DNA from: G963677085 sp963677085
GTDB lineage: Bacteria; Planctomycetota; Planctomycetia; Pirellulales; Thermoguttaceae
Assembly: GCA_963677085.2 (NCBI GenBank)
Contig: CAXXFH010000003.1
Coordinates: forward strand, 372,001-436,000
DNA: 64,000 bases
Reading direction: 5' to 3'
In this document: positions 1-8,804 of the stretch, in pieces
Layout of the letters: the number at the start of each line of letters is the position of its first letter
Position numbering within the stretch: position 1 is the first letter of the stretch
Translations under genes and position numbers: made by a program
Notes under the pieces: model-generated
The model's input: only the letters and a program-made list of their open reading frames with translations
Told to the model about the DNA's origin: nothing
The model's database searches: none

Positions 1-141
1 CGTCGACTGGAGTCGCTAGCCGCGGAAATCGAGAAGCTTCGCAAGCAATTGGCCGAAGCCGACCCGAAAAGCAAGGCGTCGGAGGACTTGCGTAAAAAAC
101 TCCAGGCACTTCTCCAAAAGCTAAAGCAGCAAGGTTCGTAA
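1..141 (+). CDS. C-terminal end of a coiled-coil protein (partial)
   Basis: Only the last 46 codons are in the window; the frame is open from base 1 and ends with TAA at 139-141. The residues are almost all charged or helix-forming (Leu, Glu, Lys, Gln, Arg), with an EIEKLRKQLAEADPK stretch, so it is a coiled-coil tail. The next gene lies in the same frame a few codons downstream, so the two are probably co-transcribed. Function cannot be assigned. Confidence 0.65.
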   Translation, partial: RRLESLAAEIEKLRKQLAEADPKSKASEDLRKKLQALLQKLKQQGS

Positions 142-165
142 ATCAGACGCTCGGCAAAGTATCTA

Positions 166-1203
166 TTGCCTTATGATCTCGACAACAACTTGCGTCCGTC
201 GTTGGAGGAATTGGCCGCTTACCTCGAACAACTTGACGAAGACACGGCCGCTCTGCTTTCAGAACTCGACGAGACAAACGAACGCTTGGCACGCCAGCTT
301 GCCAAACTGCTGGAGAAACTGCAAACGCGTCAGAAGCAGTACGACGAAGAGGTGATGCAGCCGTTGGATGCGTTCGAACAAATGTTGCCGGTGATGGCCG
401 ACCAATCGCGGTTTTTAATGATTGTCTTGCACCAGATGGATTTGGCCGAAAGGCTGGCATCGCTCAAAGGTCGTCGCGGCGAAGACGACCCTCGACTGAA
501 AACACGAATGCGAGATCTCGAAGAAGAGCAACTCGAACTGCGAAACGAACTCAGCGAAGTGTTGGAGAACCTGCTCGATCACGCCGAACGCCTCTCCGAG
601 GAGCCCGAGTTGGAACAGATCGCTGAGCAGATCAGGAAGTTTGTCCGCGACGTCGAGGACGGCGGGGCCCAGCAGGCGATGTCTGCGGCGGTCGCCGCAT
701 TGTCCGAGTTCGACGGCGCACGCGGTTATGAAAAGGCTCAAGAGGCGGCCGATCTATTGGCGGACTTTCTGGACGTTTGCGAGCAGATGAACGGTGCGTG
801 TCGCGGCTACATGATGGGAATTCCCCGGATTGGCGATTGCCTGGGAAATACGATTGCCCAACTGCTCGGCGAAATGGGTTGGGGCGATGGCGCCGGAGGA
901 TATGGCGGAGGCCACAGTTCGCGCTCGGGTTGGGGACGCAGTAGCGGCCTCTACGGCGGACTGCCAGGGATGGACGAATCGTATCGCAACGGATTTGGTG
1001 AAGGCCGCGGCCGTGTGCCTAGTTCCGGACACGACGGCCACGACAACGGCCCGGGCGGCGTGAATCCGGATCAGTCAACCTGGAACGATACCGAAGCCGA
1101 ACAATCGGCCGGCGGCATGGGCGAGGGAATGATCCCCGTGCGCTATCGTCGCCGCATCGGCCAGTATTTCCGCCGTCTGGCGGAAGAGTGGCAAGATTAT
1201 TGA
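166..1203 (+). CDS. Hypothetical coiled-coil protein with Gly-rich tail
   Basis: 345 aa. Residues about 1-210 are strongly helical and acidic (many Leu/Glu/Asp/Arg heptads), consistent with a long coiled coil. Residues about 235-320 are Gly/Ser-rich and low complexity, and the C-terminus is basic and helical again. No signal peptide or membrane helix is evident, so it is probably cytoplasmic. The only start in this frame near the upstream stop is TTG at 166; no strong ribosome-binding site precedes it, so the true start could be internal. It follows another coiled-coil gene and precedes a DUF4159 gene by 25 bases, suggesting one operon. I do not recognise a family. Confidence 0.6.
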   Translation: MPYDLDNNLRPSLEELAAYLEQLDEDTAALLSELDETNERLARQLAKLLEKLQTRQKQYDEEVMQPLDAFEQMLPVMADQSRFLMIVLHQMDLAERLASLKGRRGEDDPRLKTRMRDLEEEQLELRNELSEVLENLLDHAERLSEEPELEQIAEQIRKFVRDVEDGGAQQAMSAAVAALSEFDGARGYEKAQEAADLLADFLDVCEQMNGACRGYMMGIPRIGDCLGNTIAQLLGEMGWGDGAGGYGGGHSSRSGWGRSSGLYGGLPGMDESYRNGFGEGRGRVPSSGHDGHDNGPGGVNPDQSTWNDTEAEQSAGGMGEGMIPVRYRRRIGQYFRRLAEEWQDY

Positions 1204-1228
1204 AACGATCATGAGGAGAACAACCACC

Positions 1229-2044
1229 ATGCCGAACCGAGTACGCTGGATTGACACTCCGCGTCCGAAGTCGCCTGCGACCAGATTGTCTTTGATGCTG
1301 GTAGCGTTGGGAATACTCGCGTTGGCCGCGCCCCGAGTTGCCCACTCCGATGGCCCCGAAGACAAGGCGACCGGTGCGACCACTAAGGACAACGCGAAAG
1401 CCCCAGAATCGAAAACCTCCCTGCAACCAATTCCTGACTCGCGCCACGTCGGCGGCGAGCCCGACGGAATCGTTCGTGTGGCCAATCTCGTCTATGCCGG
1501 TACCAAAAGCAGTCGCTGCTTCGCCGACCACTTCCTGATTCGCGCCGAAAAGGAATCGTCGATTTCCACCAGCCGGCGATTTCACGCGGTGAAGCTTGCC
1601 AGTAACGACATTTACGACTATCCACTGCTGATCATGACGGGAGAAGGGAGTTTCCGCCTTTCCGACGCCGAACGCGAGAGTTTGAGACGTTACATCGAGC
1701 GCGGCGGTTTTCTGTTGAGTTCGGCCGGATGTTCTTCTTCGCAGTGGGACCGCTCGTTCCGCCGCGAGATCGCGAAGATCTTCCCACAACATTCGCTCAC
1801 GCCGCTCGACATGAGTCACCCGATTTTTCATATGGTTTACGAAATCAAGCAGCTGCGGGCTGCTCACGGCACTCCGCGTCCGTTGGAAGCCGTGCGGCTT
1901 GGCGGCCGCGTGGGACTGATTTACTCGCAAGATGGACTCAACGACACCGGCCACACCGAAGGCTGTTGCTGTTGCGGCGGAAACGAACTCCGTAACGCCA
2001 TTGAAATCAACGTGAATATCTTGGCCTATGCACTCACCTTCTGA
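1229..2044 (+). CDS. DUF4159 domain protein, exported
   Basis: 271 aa from ATG 1229. AGGAG lies 11-16 bases upstream and itself overlaps a possible earlier ATG at 1211. The N-terminus has a basic stretch and then a hydrophobic signal (LSLMLVALGILALAAPRVAHS). The core from about residue 90 matches DUF4159: a YDYPLLIMTGEGSFRLS segment, an RYIERGGFLL segment, then FPQHSLTPLDMSHPIF, a pattern seen in many planctomycete periplasmic proteins. A CCCC run sits near the C-terminus. The 3' end overlaps the start of the tetraheme cytochrome gene by 17 bases, so translation is probably coupled. The biochemical role of DUF4159 is unknown; the fold resembles glutamine-amidotransferase-like domains (general knowledge, not shown here). 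Confidence 0.8.
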   Translation: MPNRVRWIDTPRPKSPATRLSLMLVALGILALAAPRVAHSDGPEDKATGATTKDNAKAPESKTSLQPIPDSRHVGGEPDGIVRVANLVYAGTKSSRCFADHFLIRAEKESSISTSRRFHAVKLASNDIYDYPLLIMTGEGSFRLSDAERESLRRYIERGGFLLSSAGCSSSQWDRSFRREIAKIFPQHSLTPLDMSHPIFHMVYEIKQLRAAHGTPRPLEAVRLGGRVGLIYSQDGLNDTGHTEGCCCCGGNELRNAIEINVNILAYALTF

Positions 2045-3413
2045 TCGCGATAAGACGTTTCGCAGCGCATCTCGATCGAGGCTCTTGATCGTCCAACTGG
2101 CGACGGTTGCCCTCGTTGGGGGCTGTCTGCGCGACGGCGCGACAACGGCCGTGCCACTCGTAATCGTCGTCAGCGGTGACACCGATGGATGGATCGTTCC
2201 CTGCGGTTGTGCCTCGCGCCAGTCGGGCGGGTTGCCGCGACGAGGCGCCTTTTTGCGTAAATTACGCGAAAAGGCCGACGTGATTGCCGTCGACGTCGGA
2301 GGTGCGGCGGCCGGAACCTCCGACTACGAGCGTCTCCGCTTCGAAACGACCCTTCGCGGTGAACATACCATGCAAGCAGCCGCGCACAACATCGGGGCAT
2401 CTGAAGCAGCCCTCGGTGCCGAGTACCTGCGAAAAGTGGCTGCGTCGTGTGGCGTCCCGCTGATTTCCACCAACCTTCGCGACAATTCGGGCAAACCGGT
2501 CGCGTCCCCGCTGCACGTGGTATCCGTCGGTGGTCGGCGCGTGGCGATTCTCGGAATTCTCAGCGAGACGTCCGTTCCCAAGGCGCTGCGAGCATTGTCT
2601 CCGCGGCGTGCGGTGCTTGATGTACTTGCGTCTTCCCAAGAAGATTACGACGTAACCATCCTGTTAGCATATGCTCCCGAATCCGAACTCCACGAACTGG
2701 CCCGATCACTACCCGAGGTCGACGCGGTAGTCGGCGGCCCGACGGGCCAGCCGATCCCGCCCACGCCGGTCGGCCCCACGCTGTTGATTTCGGCCACAAA
2801 CCAGGGCAAGTTCCTCGCGTGTCTGGAAGCGACTGCCGGTGCAGAGACAACCTCGCCGTGGCAAGGCCGCATCGTCGAACTTACGGATGAATTCGCAGAC
2901 GACCCACCGCAAGTCGACAATTTGAAGGATTTCTACAACCGTTTGAAACAACACGATTTTGCGTCTGATCAGTTCGGGCTGGTCGATCCGATCGGCGCTG
3001 CCCCGGACGATTATCGTGTTGCAGGCACTGAGACGTGCCGCGAATGCCACGTGGCCGACACCAAGCTCTGGCAACACTCGCAGCACGCCCACGCATGGTC
3101 TTCGCTCGAGGAAAAAGGGGGCCACGTCGATCCTCAGTGTCAGCAGTGTCACACCACGGGTTACGGACATAAGGGAGGCTTTCGCTCGGTCGTTCAGTCA
3201 CCCGATCGCATCGACGTGGGGTGCGAAAGCTGCCATGGTCCGTCGCTGTCCCACGTGCGCGACCCGGCGGTTCATACTCCCCGCGCCGGCTCCGTTCACC
3301 ACACGTGCATCACGTGCCACGACCATGAAAACAGTCCACATTTTGACCCAACGAGTTACTGGAAACAAATTCGCCACGGAGAAACCACCGTTACCCGCGA
3401 GGGAAACCCATGA
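2028..3413 (+). CDS. Tetraheme c-type cytochrome with N-terminal metallophosphatase-like region
   Basis: 461 aa. The N-terminus carries a lipobox (ATVALVGGC), so it is probably a lipoprotein exported by Sec. Residues about 45-310 resemble the 5'-nucleotidase/metallophosphatase-like domain often fused to cytochromes in planctomycetes (VIVVSGDTDGW, DVIAVDVGG, LISTNLRD). The C-terminal third has four CxxCH haem sites: CRECH, CQQCH, CESCH and CITCH, at roughly residues 335-430, with a cytochrome-c554-like layout. Probable role: periplasmic electron transfer. It overlaps the upstream DUF4159 gene and its stop overlaps the next ATG (ATGA at 3410), so these genes form an operon. Substrate and redox partner are unknown. 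Confidence 0.82.
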   Translation: MHSPSDRDKTFRSASRSRLLIVQLATVALVGGCLRDGATTAVPLVIVVSGDTDGWIVPCGCASRQSGGLPRRGAFLRKLREKADVIAVDVGGAAAGTSDYERLRFETTLRGEHTMQAAAHNIGASEAALGAEYLRKVAASCGVPLISTNLRDNSGKPVASPLHVVSVGGRRVAILGILSETSVPKALRALSPRRAVLDVLASSQEDYDVTILLAYAPESELHELARSLPEVDAVVGGPTGQPIPPTPVGPTLLISATNQGKFLACLEATAGAETTSPWQGRIVELTDEFADDPPQVDNLKDFYNRLKQHDFASDQFGLVDPIGAAPDDYRVAGTETCRECHVADTKLWQHSQHAHAWSSLEEKGGHVDPQCQQCHTTGYGHKGGFRSVVQSPDRIDVGCESCHGPSLSHVRDPAVHTPRAGSVHHTCITCHDHENSPHFDPTSYWKQIRHGETTVTREGNP

Positions 3414-6037
3414 GTGAATGCCGCCTGCCATTCGCCGCGTTCGTAGCGTTGAGTGTGAGTCTATGTGGGCCAGTTCTCATCAACACCGGCCACTCGCGTT
3501 CATTTGCCGACGAACCCATCCGGTTGAAGAAAAAAACCGACCTATCACCTTCGCCCTCCGAATCGGCGCCGGCCGACGAGCTAGCCAAACACGAGGAGCA
3601 AAAGGACGCACTTCCCTGGCTTGACGATCTTGAGAAGGGCTACGCCGACGCGTTGGCCAAAAAGCAACCGGTGCTGGTGGTCATTGGTACCGAATTCTGC
3701 CCCTGGTGCCGACGACTCGAACAGGAATTTGACAAGACGGAGCTTCAGACGGAACTCAAGCAATGGGTTCGAGTGGAACTTGATGCCTCGCGCACGCCGC
3801 AGCAAACGGCCAAACTCACGGCCGACGCGTTTCCAGCGATTCGCGTGCTCACGGCCCGGGGACAACTGATCGCCACGCGCGACGGGTTCGTCGAGGCCGG
3901 CGAATTGCTGACCTGGTTGAGGCAACAGCGTGAAGCAGTTGAGTCGCGGTTTGGCGATGCGCTGATGGCCACCGGCGAACCAGACGTTTTGACCGTCGTC
4001 CGCATCGTGCGTCAGTTCGGCCATCGGCAGCCGGTGGTTCGGGAGGCTGCCGTAACCCGTTTGTTGAACCATCCGAAAATCGCCGCGGGAGCCGTGATCA
4101 AAACACTGCGAGAGGGGAAACTTGCTGAGCGGCTCACGGCCCTCGAATTGCTCTCAGCATGGGAGGCACCGATCGACGGTCTCGACCCTTGGCAACCGAA
4201 GACGATTAGCGCACCTCGTTTGACCGGGCTACAAAAATGGCTCGACGAACGCGGCTGGGAGGGCTGGGATCCCAAAGCCAATTTAACAGAAATCCAGATT
4301 GCCTCGGCGCGCGACGACATCGACCGCATGCTGAAGGTCGACGACGCCGAGGCCGATGCAATTCGCGAGCGTCTGGCACGGCTGGGAGTAGCCCTGCTTC
4401 CGGAGGTCTATGCCCAATTAAACGCGATTACCGACGATGAGAAACGCGTGCGTTTACGGACGCTCCGCTATCGCCTCGTGGCGAGCGACACCCTCGCGTT
4501 GCGTTGGCCTGGTGGACTGGTTCGACTTGCCGCAACCGATCTTCGAACGCGGCAACGGGCGGCCGACGAATTGGCCGAACTCGCCACGGCCAGTGAGCAA
4601 CGACTGCTGCTGGAACTGTTTAGCGACCCGGATCCGTTGATTCGCGAACTTTCGCTCCACGGCCTTCACCAAGTGGGCGGCGAAGAGGCAAACAAAGCAC
4701 TTGTCGAGTTGCTTGCCGATCCGGAATCGAACGTCCGCGCGGCTGTTCTGAAACAACTTGCCGAGGAACCTTCTCCGGCAATGGTGCCGAAGATAGTTGA
4801 GTACGTCAAGCAGGAGAAAGATCCCGACCTGCTTGTCCACGCCATCCGTTTCCTCCGCGTAGCAAAAGGCGAGGCCGCGTTGCGGGCCTTGGTGGGGATT
4901 CTCCAACACGATAGTTGGCAGGTTCGCGCCGAGGCCGCCGAAGCGATCGGCAATTCAAGCGAGCTGCAATCCATGCGTTACTCCTCCGCCACCGAACCCG
5001 ATGCACTCATGGTCGACACTTATGTGGCGCTGCTTGAGTTATTGAAGGATCCTGATGCGTTTGTGGTTAGTCGGGCCGTTGCGTCGCTTGCGGGTGTCGA
5101 TATGGTCGTGGCCGTTTCCCCACTGGTCGGCGCCATCGACGACCATCCCGCCCTGGCAGCCAGCATCGTGGAGATCCTTACCGAAAGTACCAAGATGAGG
5201 GTGAAGGCATTGAAACCGCTGCAGGATTACTGCCGCCACAACGATGCGGCGGTTCGGGCAGCGGCGGTCGCCGGTGTAGCACGCATAGCGCCAGCAAAGG
5301 CCGACAAACAAATCGCGGCCGCGTTAGCCGACGAAGCTTCGGAAGTGCGAATTGCCGCCGCCGATGCAGTGTTTTGGATTTGCGAACAGCATCGAGAAGA
5401 AGCCCACGAGCGGTATGCCAATAGAAGTGATTCCTCGTATGGCCTCGTCGAGCCAACACGGAGTGAATGGTTTGGGGGAGTTACCGCGCTCAACCCAATC
5501 AGTCGGATCACAAAAGGCCTGGTTCAAAGTGTTATGGGGTTGGCGCCCGACGATGCCAGTAACAATAAGGATACTGGCAACGGCGAACTGGGCAACCGTC
5601 GCACAAAACCTGGGGTAACAGGAGAATCCGCGCCGGCCGCGCAGGATGATGACAATGTTGCCGACAACAAAGCGAGCGGAGACGAAACGATCAAGGCAGA
5701 AACTATGTCGGCCTGGGACCAGTGGCTGAAGGAGTATTACGGCGGCAAAGGACGCCCGGCGTGGTTCACGCCACTCGTGCCTCGATTGAGGACGATGTTG
5801 ACGGCCCACACCTTGCGTGAGAAAGTTAAAGCCGCCAAAGCGCTCATTCCGCTGGGGGCGGTCGACGAGGCGTTGCCGGTCCTGTTGAAGACCGTGGCCG
5901 ACGAGCCGTCGGACTTGGACGAAGCCGGCGAGGTTCTGCCGTGGTTGCTCTGGCCACAACGCCTTGATTTGTTTCAGCGACTACGTGGGCTTGGAACTCG
6001 TAACGAAATTACTTCCGGAAATCTGGGCGTGGCTTGA
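3410..6037 (+). pseudogene. Thioredoxin-like / HEAT-repeat protein, 3' end cut by ISAzo13
   Basis: 875 codons are open. After a signal segment (FAAFVALSVSLCGPVL), residues about 70-170 form a thioredoxin-like domain with a CPWC active site (GTEFCPWCRRLEQEF) and the cis-proline context AFPAIRV. Residues about 190-700 are HEAT/armadillo-type repeats (for example DPDPLIRELSLHGL and DPESNVRAAVLKQL), followed by a charged linker and another helical block. The frame runs into the inverted repeat of the ISAzo13 element near 6009, and the last few codons are IS sequence, so the natural C-terminus is lost. A truncated periplasmic protein could still be made. It is translationally coupled to the cytochrome gene by an ATGA overlap, which suggests a joint role in periplasmic redox or assembly (inference). 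Confidence 0.75.
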
Positions 6038-7207
6038 TCGAGTAGTTCCAATCGGGGCAAGTTGTATGTCGGTGTAGGCTTAGCGCTTTCATCTCTCGGT
6101 CCTTTACTTTGAGTTTCTTCGGATACTGACGATGATCGAATTCTGCGGTAACACGGAGGCCACCGTCGTTCGTTGTCCCGCGGATCGCGCCGAGCATCAG
6201 GTTAAGGCTTCTGAGCGGTTGCCCTGCCCAGTTGTTGGAAATGGGGCCGAAGAGCCGATGTTCAATATCATTCCATTTGGAAGCTCCGCGAGGGTAATGA
6301 CAAACCGTTATCGTGAGGCCCTCTTCGTCGGCCCATCGTTGCAGTTCCCGCTTCCAAAGTCGCGGACGATGCCCGTTGCTACCTCCACTGTCGGCCGTGA
6401 TCAACAGTTCGGTTGCGTCGGGATACTGTTTTCGTCCCGATCGCTTCCACCAGCTTCGAATGGAACGCACGGCGAATTGCGACGTGTCGGCCGACGTCCC
6501 AACGCAGACGTGTCCTTGCTTGCGAGTCAGGTCGTAAATGCCGTACGGAATTGCTCGGCATTCGGCATCGCCCGGAAAGTCGTACATGGAGACTTCGTCC
6601 GGCAGCCGCCGCCACAGTCTTCCTTCGTTCTTGAAATTGCCGATCAATTCGGTGTTTTTGGTGTCGACACTGATTGCCGCCAAGCCTTCTCTCGAGAAGC
6701 GCCGCTTCTGCCGTTGGATATATCGAAACTGCTTGTCACGATCGGGGTGCGGAGGCCCCGACAGTCGTTTCACGTTGGCACGAAGCGAATAGCCGAGTTT
6801 TCGCAACAACCGGCCGATCGTCGTATGCGAGAGGGTTTTCACCCGGGTTGCCAGCGAGCGCAAACTACAACGCACGTATTTCCGTCTTCCCGTTGGGTCG
6901 CCACCGACATGCTCGCGGACCAATGCTTTCAGGCGGTCTTCGATGCCAGGAACTTTTTTTCGACAGGAGGCCGCCCCGCGCCTTCGCGACGGATGCGGTC
7001 CCTCGGACAATCCTCCAAACCATCATCCAGTTCGTCACGACCTCGCTTGATCGTCTTGGGATCCAAGCCGGTGACCTGCGCGATCTCGGTATCGCCACCC
7101 CATCCCGCCGCCTTGGACAATAGCCCAGCGACCCATCGTCGCTGCTGCTCGTTCAACCGCGTAAACACCAAACGCGCCTGCTCTTCCCAACGATCCACAT
7201 CCTGCAT
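6009..7207 (-). CDS. ISAzo13 family transposase (two frames joined by -1 frameshift)
   Basis: The first frame starts at 7207 (MQDVDRWEEQARLVF) and covers the helix-turn-helix front (GDTEIAQVTGLDPKTIKRG) to GRPPVEKK. The second frame continues VPGIEDRLKALV to the end at 6009. The DDE core is intact and typical of the family: AISVDTKNTELIGNF, LLITADSGGSNGHRPRLW, then HYPRGASKWNDIEHRLFGP. The join lies at an A7G run (6960 down to 6953), which reads A_AAA_AAG in the first frame, a classical -1 slippery heptamer. Joined, the protein is about 400 aa, normal for the family. Both halves are otherwise undamaged, so this looks like programmed frameshifting rather than decay (inference). Confidence 0.8.
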
Positions 7208-7280
7208 AACTTGTCCTCCACCTCAATCCATTGAAAAACGAAGGATCCCTTATACCGCAAAACCGGATTTCAGGAAATAA
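6009..7280 (-). mobile_element. ISAzo13-family insertion sequence
   Basis: The element has imperfect terminal inverted repeats: TTACTTCCGGAAATCTGGG on the left (from 6009), matching TTATTTCCTGAAATCCGG read inward from 7280. It carries one transposase on the minus strand, split over two frames. No clear direct target repeat is visible beyond a possible TA, because the two flanks are unrelated truncated genes: the HEAT protein on the left and the fucosidase on the right. Confidence 0.85.
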
Positions 7281-7285
7281 AACTC

Positions 7286-7651
7286 TTACGAGTTCTTAGG
7301 CGCCCGGAGCCATTTTTCCGGATTGTAGGCCTGGGGCTTGAACTTTTCGGCAAGCTTCCAATAAGTTTCCGGCGTAAGTGCCTTGGGACCTCCCCACGGG
7401 ACGTTGGCCATCATTCCCCACGAAAGATCATGGCCGCCGTCTACCGAAGAGATTCCCCAATGAATGAACAGGCCCAACCCCGCCTCCGGGAACCATTGCC
7501 TGACCGAGTCAGCTTGAAGCCCTACAGCCGCGTCAGTCTGGGTTGCACCAATCATTTCATGTTGTTGTGTTGCCGCATCGTCGCTTTGCGCTCGGGCAGT
7601 ACCGACGAAGGCCGCAAGAGAGACAATTCCTATCATCGTGTTCTTCTTCAT
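7286..7651 (-). pseudogene. GH29 alpha-L-fucosidase, N-terminal fragment
   Basis: 121 codons from ATG 7651, preceded by GGAG at proper spacing. A signal peptide (KKNTMIGIVSLAAFVGTARA) is followed by the start of a GH29 domain: WFPEAGLGLFIHWGISSVDG and later YWKLAEKFKPQAYNPEKW. Intact GH29 enzymes exceed 400 aa; here the frame stops at the edge of the ISAzo13 element just before the expected catalytic core, so the enzyme must be inactive. It shows the strain once had an exported fucosidase here. The HEAT protein on the other side of the IS also loses its 3' end, so the element sits at a deletion or rearrangement junction. Confidence 0.8.
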
Positions 7652-7915
7652 GAGAATGCTCCGATTTGCTCTCCAAAATCCTTCAGGGTGTCGTACGCAG
7701 GCCGACGCTTTCTCGCCTGTTCGCTGGCGAAGCGAACATCGCCAGGCGAATTGCCATGGCAACCGACCGGAACGCCTAGTGCGTATCATCATACAAGCCA
7801 ACCGTCAAAATTGGAAATTGGCGCCGCAGCAGCAGGCGTTGATGCCGCAAACCGTCTTTGCGCACCGCAGGTGTATTCTACCTTGTGGTTTGGATCGTCC
7901 CTGGTCCCAATAGGC
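7652..7915. other. Unassigned stretch upstream of the fucosidase fragment
   Basis: I see no convincing gene here. It should hold the original promoter of the fucosidase gene, whose GGAG ribosome-binding site lies just upstream of 7651 on the minus strand. No clear -35/-10 pair was identified. Confidence 0.3.
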
Positions 7916-8240
7916 CTAAGCGGCACAACGTTGACACGGGAGTAAACGAATGGTAGGTCGTCCAGGTGCGCAGTTCATGCGGCAGCATGCCTCAAGCACG
8001 GCTTCAGCGTCTTCCTGCCAATGTGTCTTGTCGAAATCTGCCGCCAGAAAAAGGCACGAGCATGGGGTATACACTGGCAACAAAGTCACTGCCCGTAGCG
8101 TCACGAGCTAAGAGATGCCAGCGAATCACCGCGTCGGTGATTGGAAGAAAGCGATGACACGGGCAGTCAGCGCACTTGATTCTGGGCTTCCGGCACAAGC
8201 CTATCGCCTACTGGCAGGCACCCCAACGAGTGAGGCCACC
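7916..8240 (-). pseudogene. Remnant of an archaeo-eukaryotic-type primase (TOTE-type)
   Basis: Two overlapping minus-strand frames together spell a degenerate protein. Frame one (about 8198 to 8050) gives CRKPRIKCADCPCHRFLP followed by ITDAVIRWHL and SVYPML. Frame two (about 8050 to 7930) continues FLAADFDKTHWQEDAEAVLEACC. This order (CxKPRxKCxxCPxxxFLP, then YPML, then FLAADFDKxxWxxDA) matches the primase domain annotated in TOTE conflict systems. A frameshift sits between the two parts, both ends are missing, and no helicase part is present, so it is a dead remnant. Identification is from remembered family motifs. Confidence 0.55.
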
Positions 8241-8329
8241 GAACCACACCCAATGATATATACGTATCGAGTACATCATGCGACGGCCATTCTCAATCTG
8301 TACCTCGCATGTGAAACATAGGTGATATC

Positions 8330-8610
8330 GCAATACACGGTACGATCAAGATCGGCGAAATCGTCTTGTCTCCGTAGGCCGGCGGATTGCATCGTCGTAC
8401 ACGTGCGCTGAGTAACCTTGAATGTCGACGTGCCTGCCGGATCCGTCGCTGCCAGCCCGCCCGTGATGGCAGAATTTGCTGATACGCTCAGGATTTCGGG
8501 AATCACCGGGGGCATTCTCTCGACCAACACCCCACTCGCCCCCTGTCCAGTCGGATGGTTCAGTTGCCGGATGGAGTTTTTGAGGACGGGCAGATCATTC
8601 GCGAGCCCCC
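8330..8610 (+). mobile_element. Decayed 3' end of an integrase element (copy A)
   Basis: The segment around 8376-8450 (ggcggattgcatcgtcgtac onward) aligns with the 3' ends of the elements at 16.7, 30.1 and 38.9 kb, covering the codons for the C-terminal GGLHHRYTRAA of the integrase. A second shared block at 8565-8600 (gttgccggatggagtttttg) matches the distal end of the other copies. All reading frames are destroyed. Confidence 0.5.
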
Positions 8611-8680
8611 CCCGACGGGCCACGCGTCTTAGCAACGCCTAAATCGTCCAAAAAAAAATAGGGACGTATGCGCCAAATGC

Positions 8681-8725
8681 TTGACACGACCGAATCATTT
8701 GATACGATCAGCAATTGTATACATT
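8681..8725 (+). promoter_or_regulatory. Sigma70-like promoter with TGTATACA operator candidate
   Basis: TTGACA at 8681-8686 and TACGAT at 8703-8708 are 16 bases apart. Immediately downstream lies the palindrome TGTATACA (8716-8723) within AATTGTATACATT. GntR/FadR-type regulators bind AT-rich palindromes of this type, and a GntR/FCD regulator is encoded at 9876. The position near the expected transcription start would suit a repressor. The promoter would drive the DUF1559 gene at 8805. Confidence 0.45.
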
Positions 8726-8804
8726 AGTCGACAGTCGTCGGCGCATGTCTGCATCGGGCGTTGGCGTGTCATTTGGGTGTCCTGTTTTTCCAGGAAAGAC
8801 TGCC

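Noticed and set aside
1019..2182. 387-codon minus-strand open frame
   Set aside because: Antisense to the DUF4159 gene; no family features, Arg-rich translation typical of a shadow frame.
6132..7280. 382-codon plus-strand open frame
   Set aside because: Antisense to the ISAzo13 transposase, which has clear DDE motifs.
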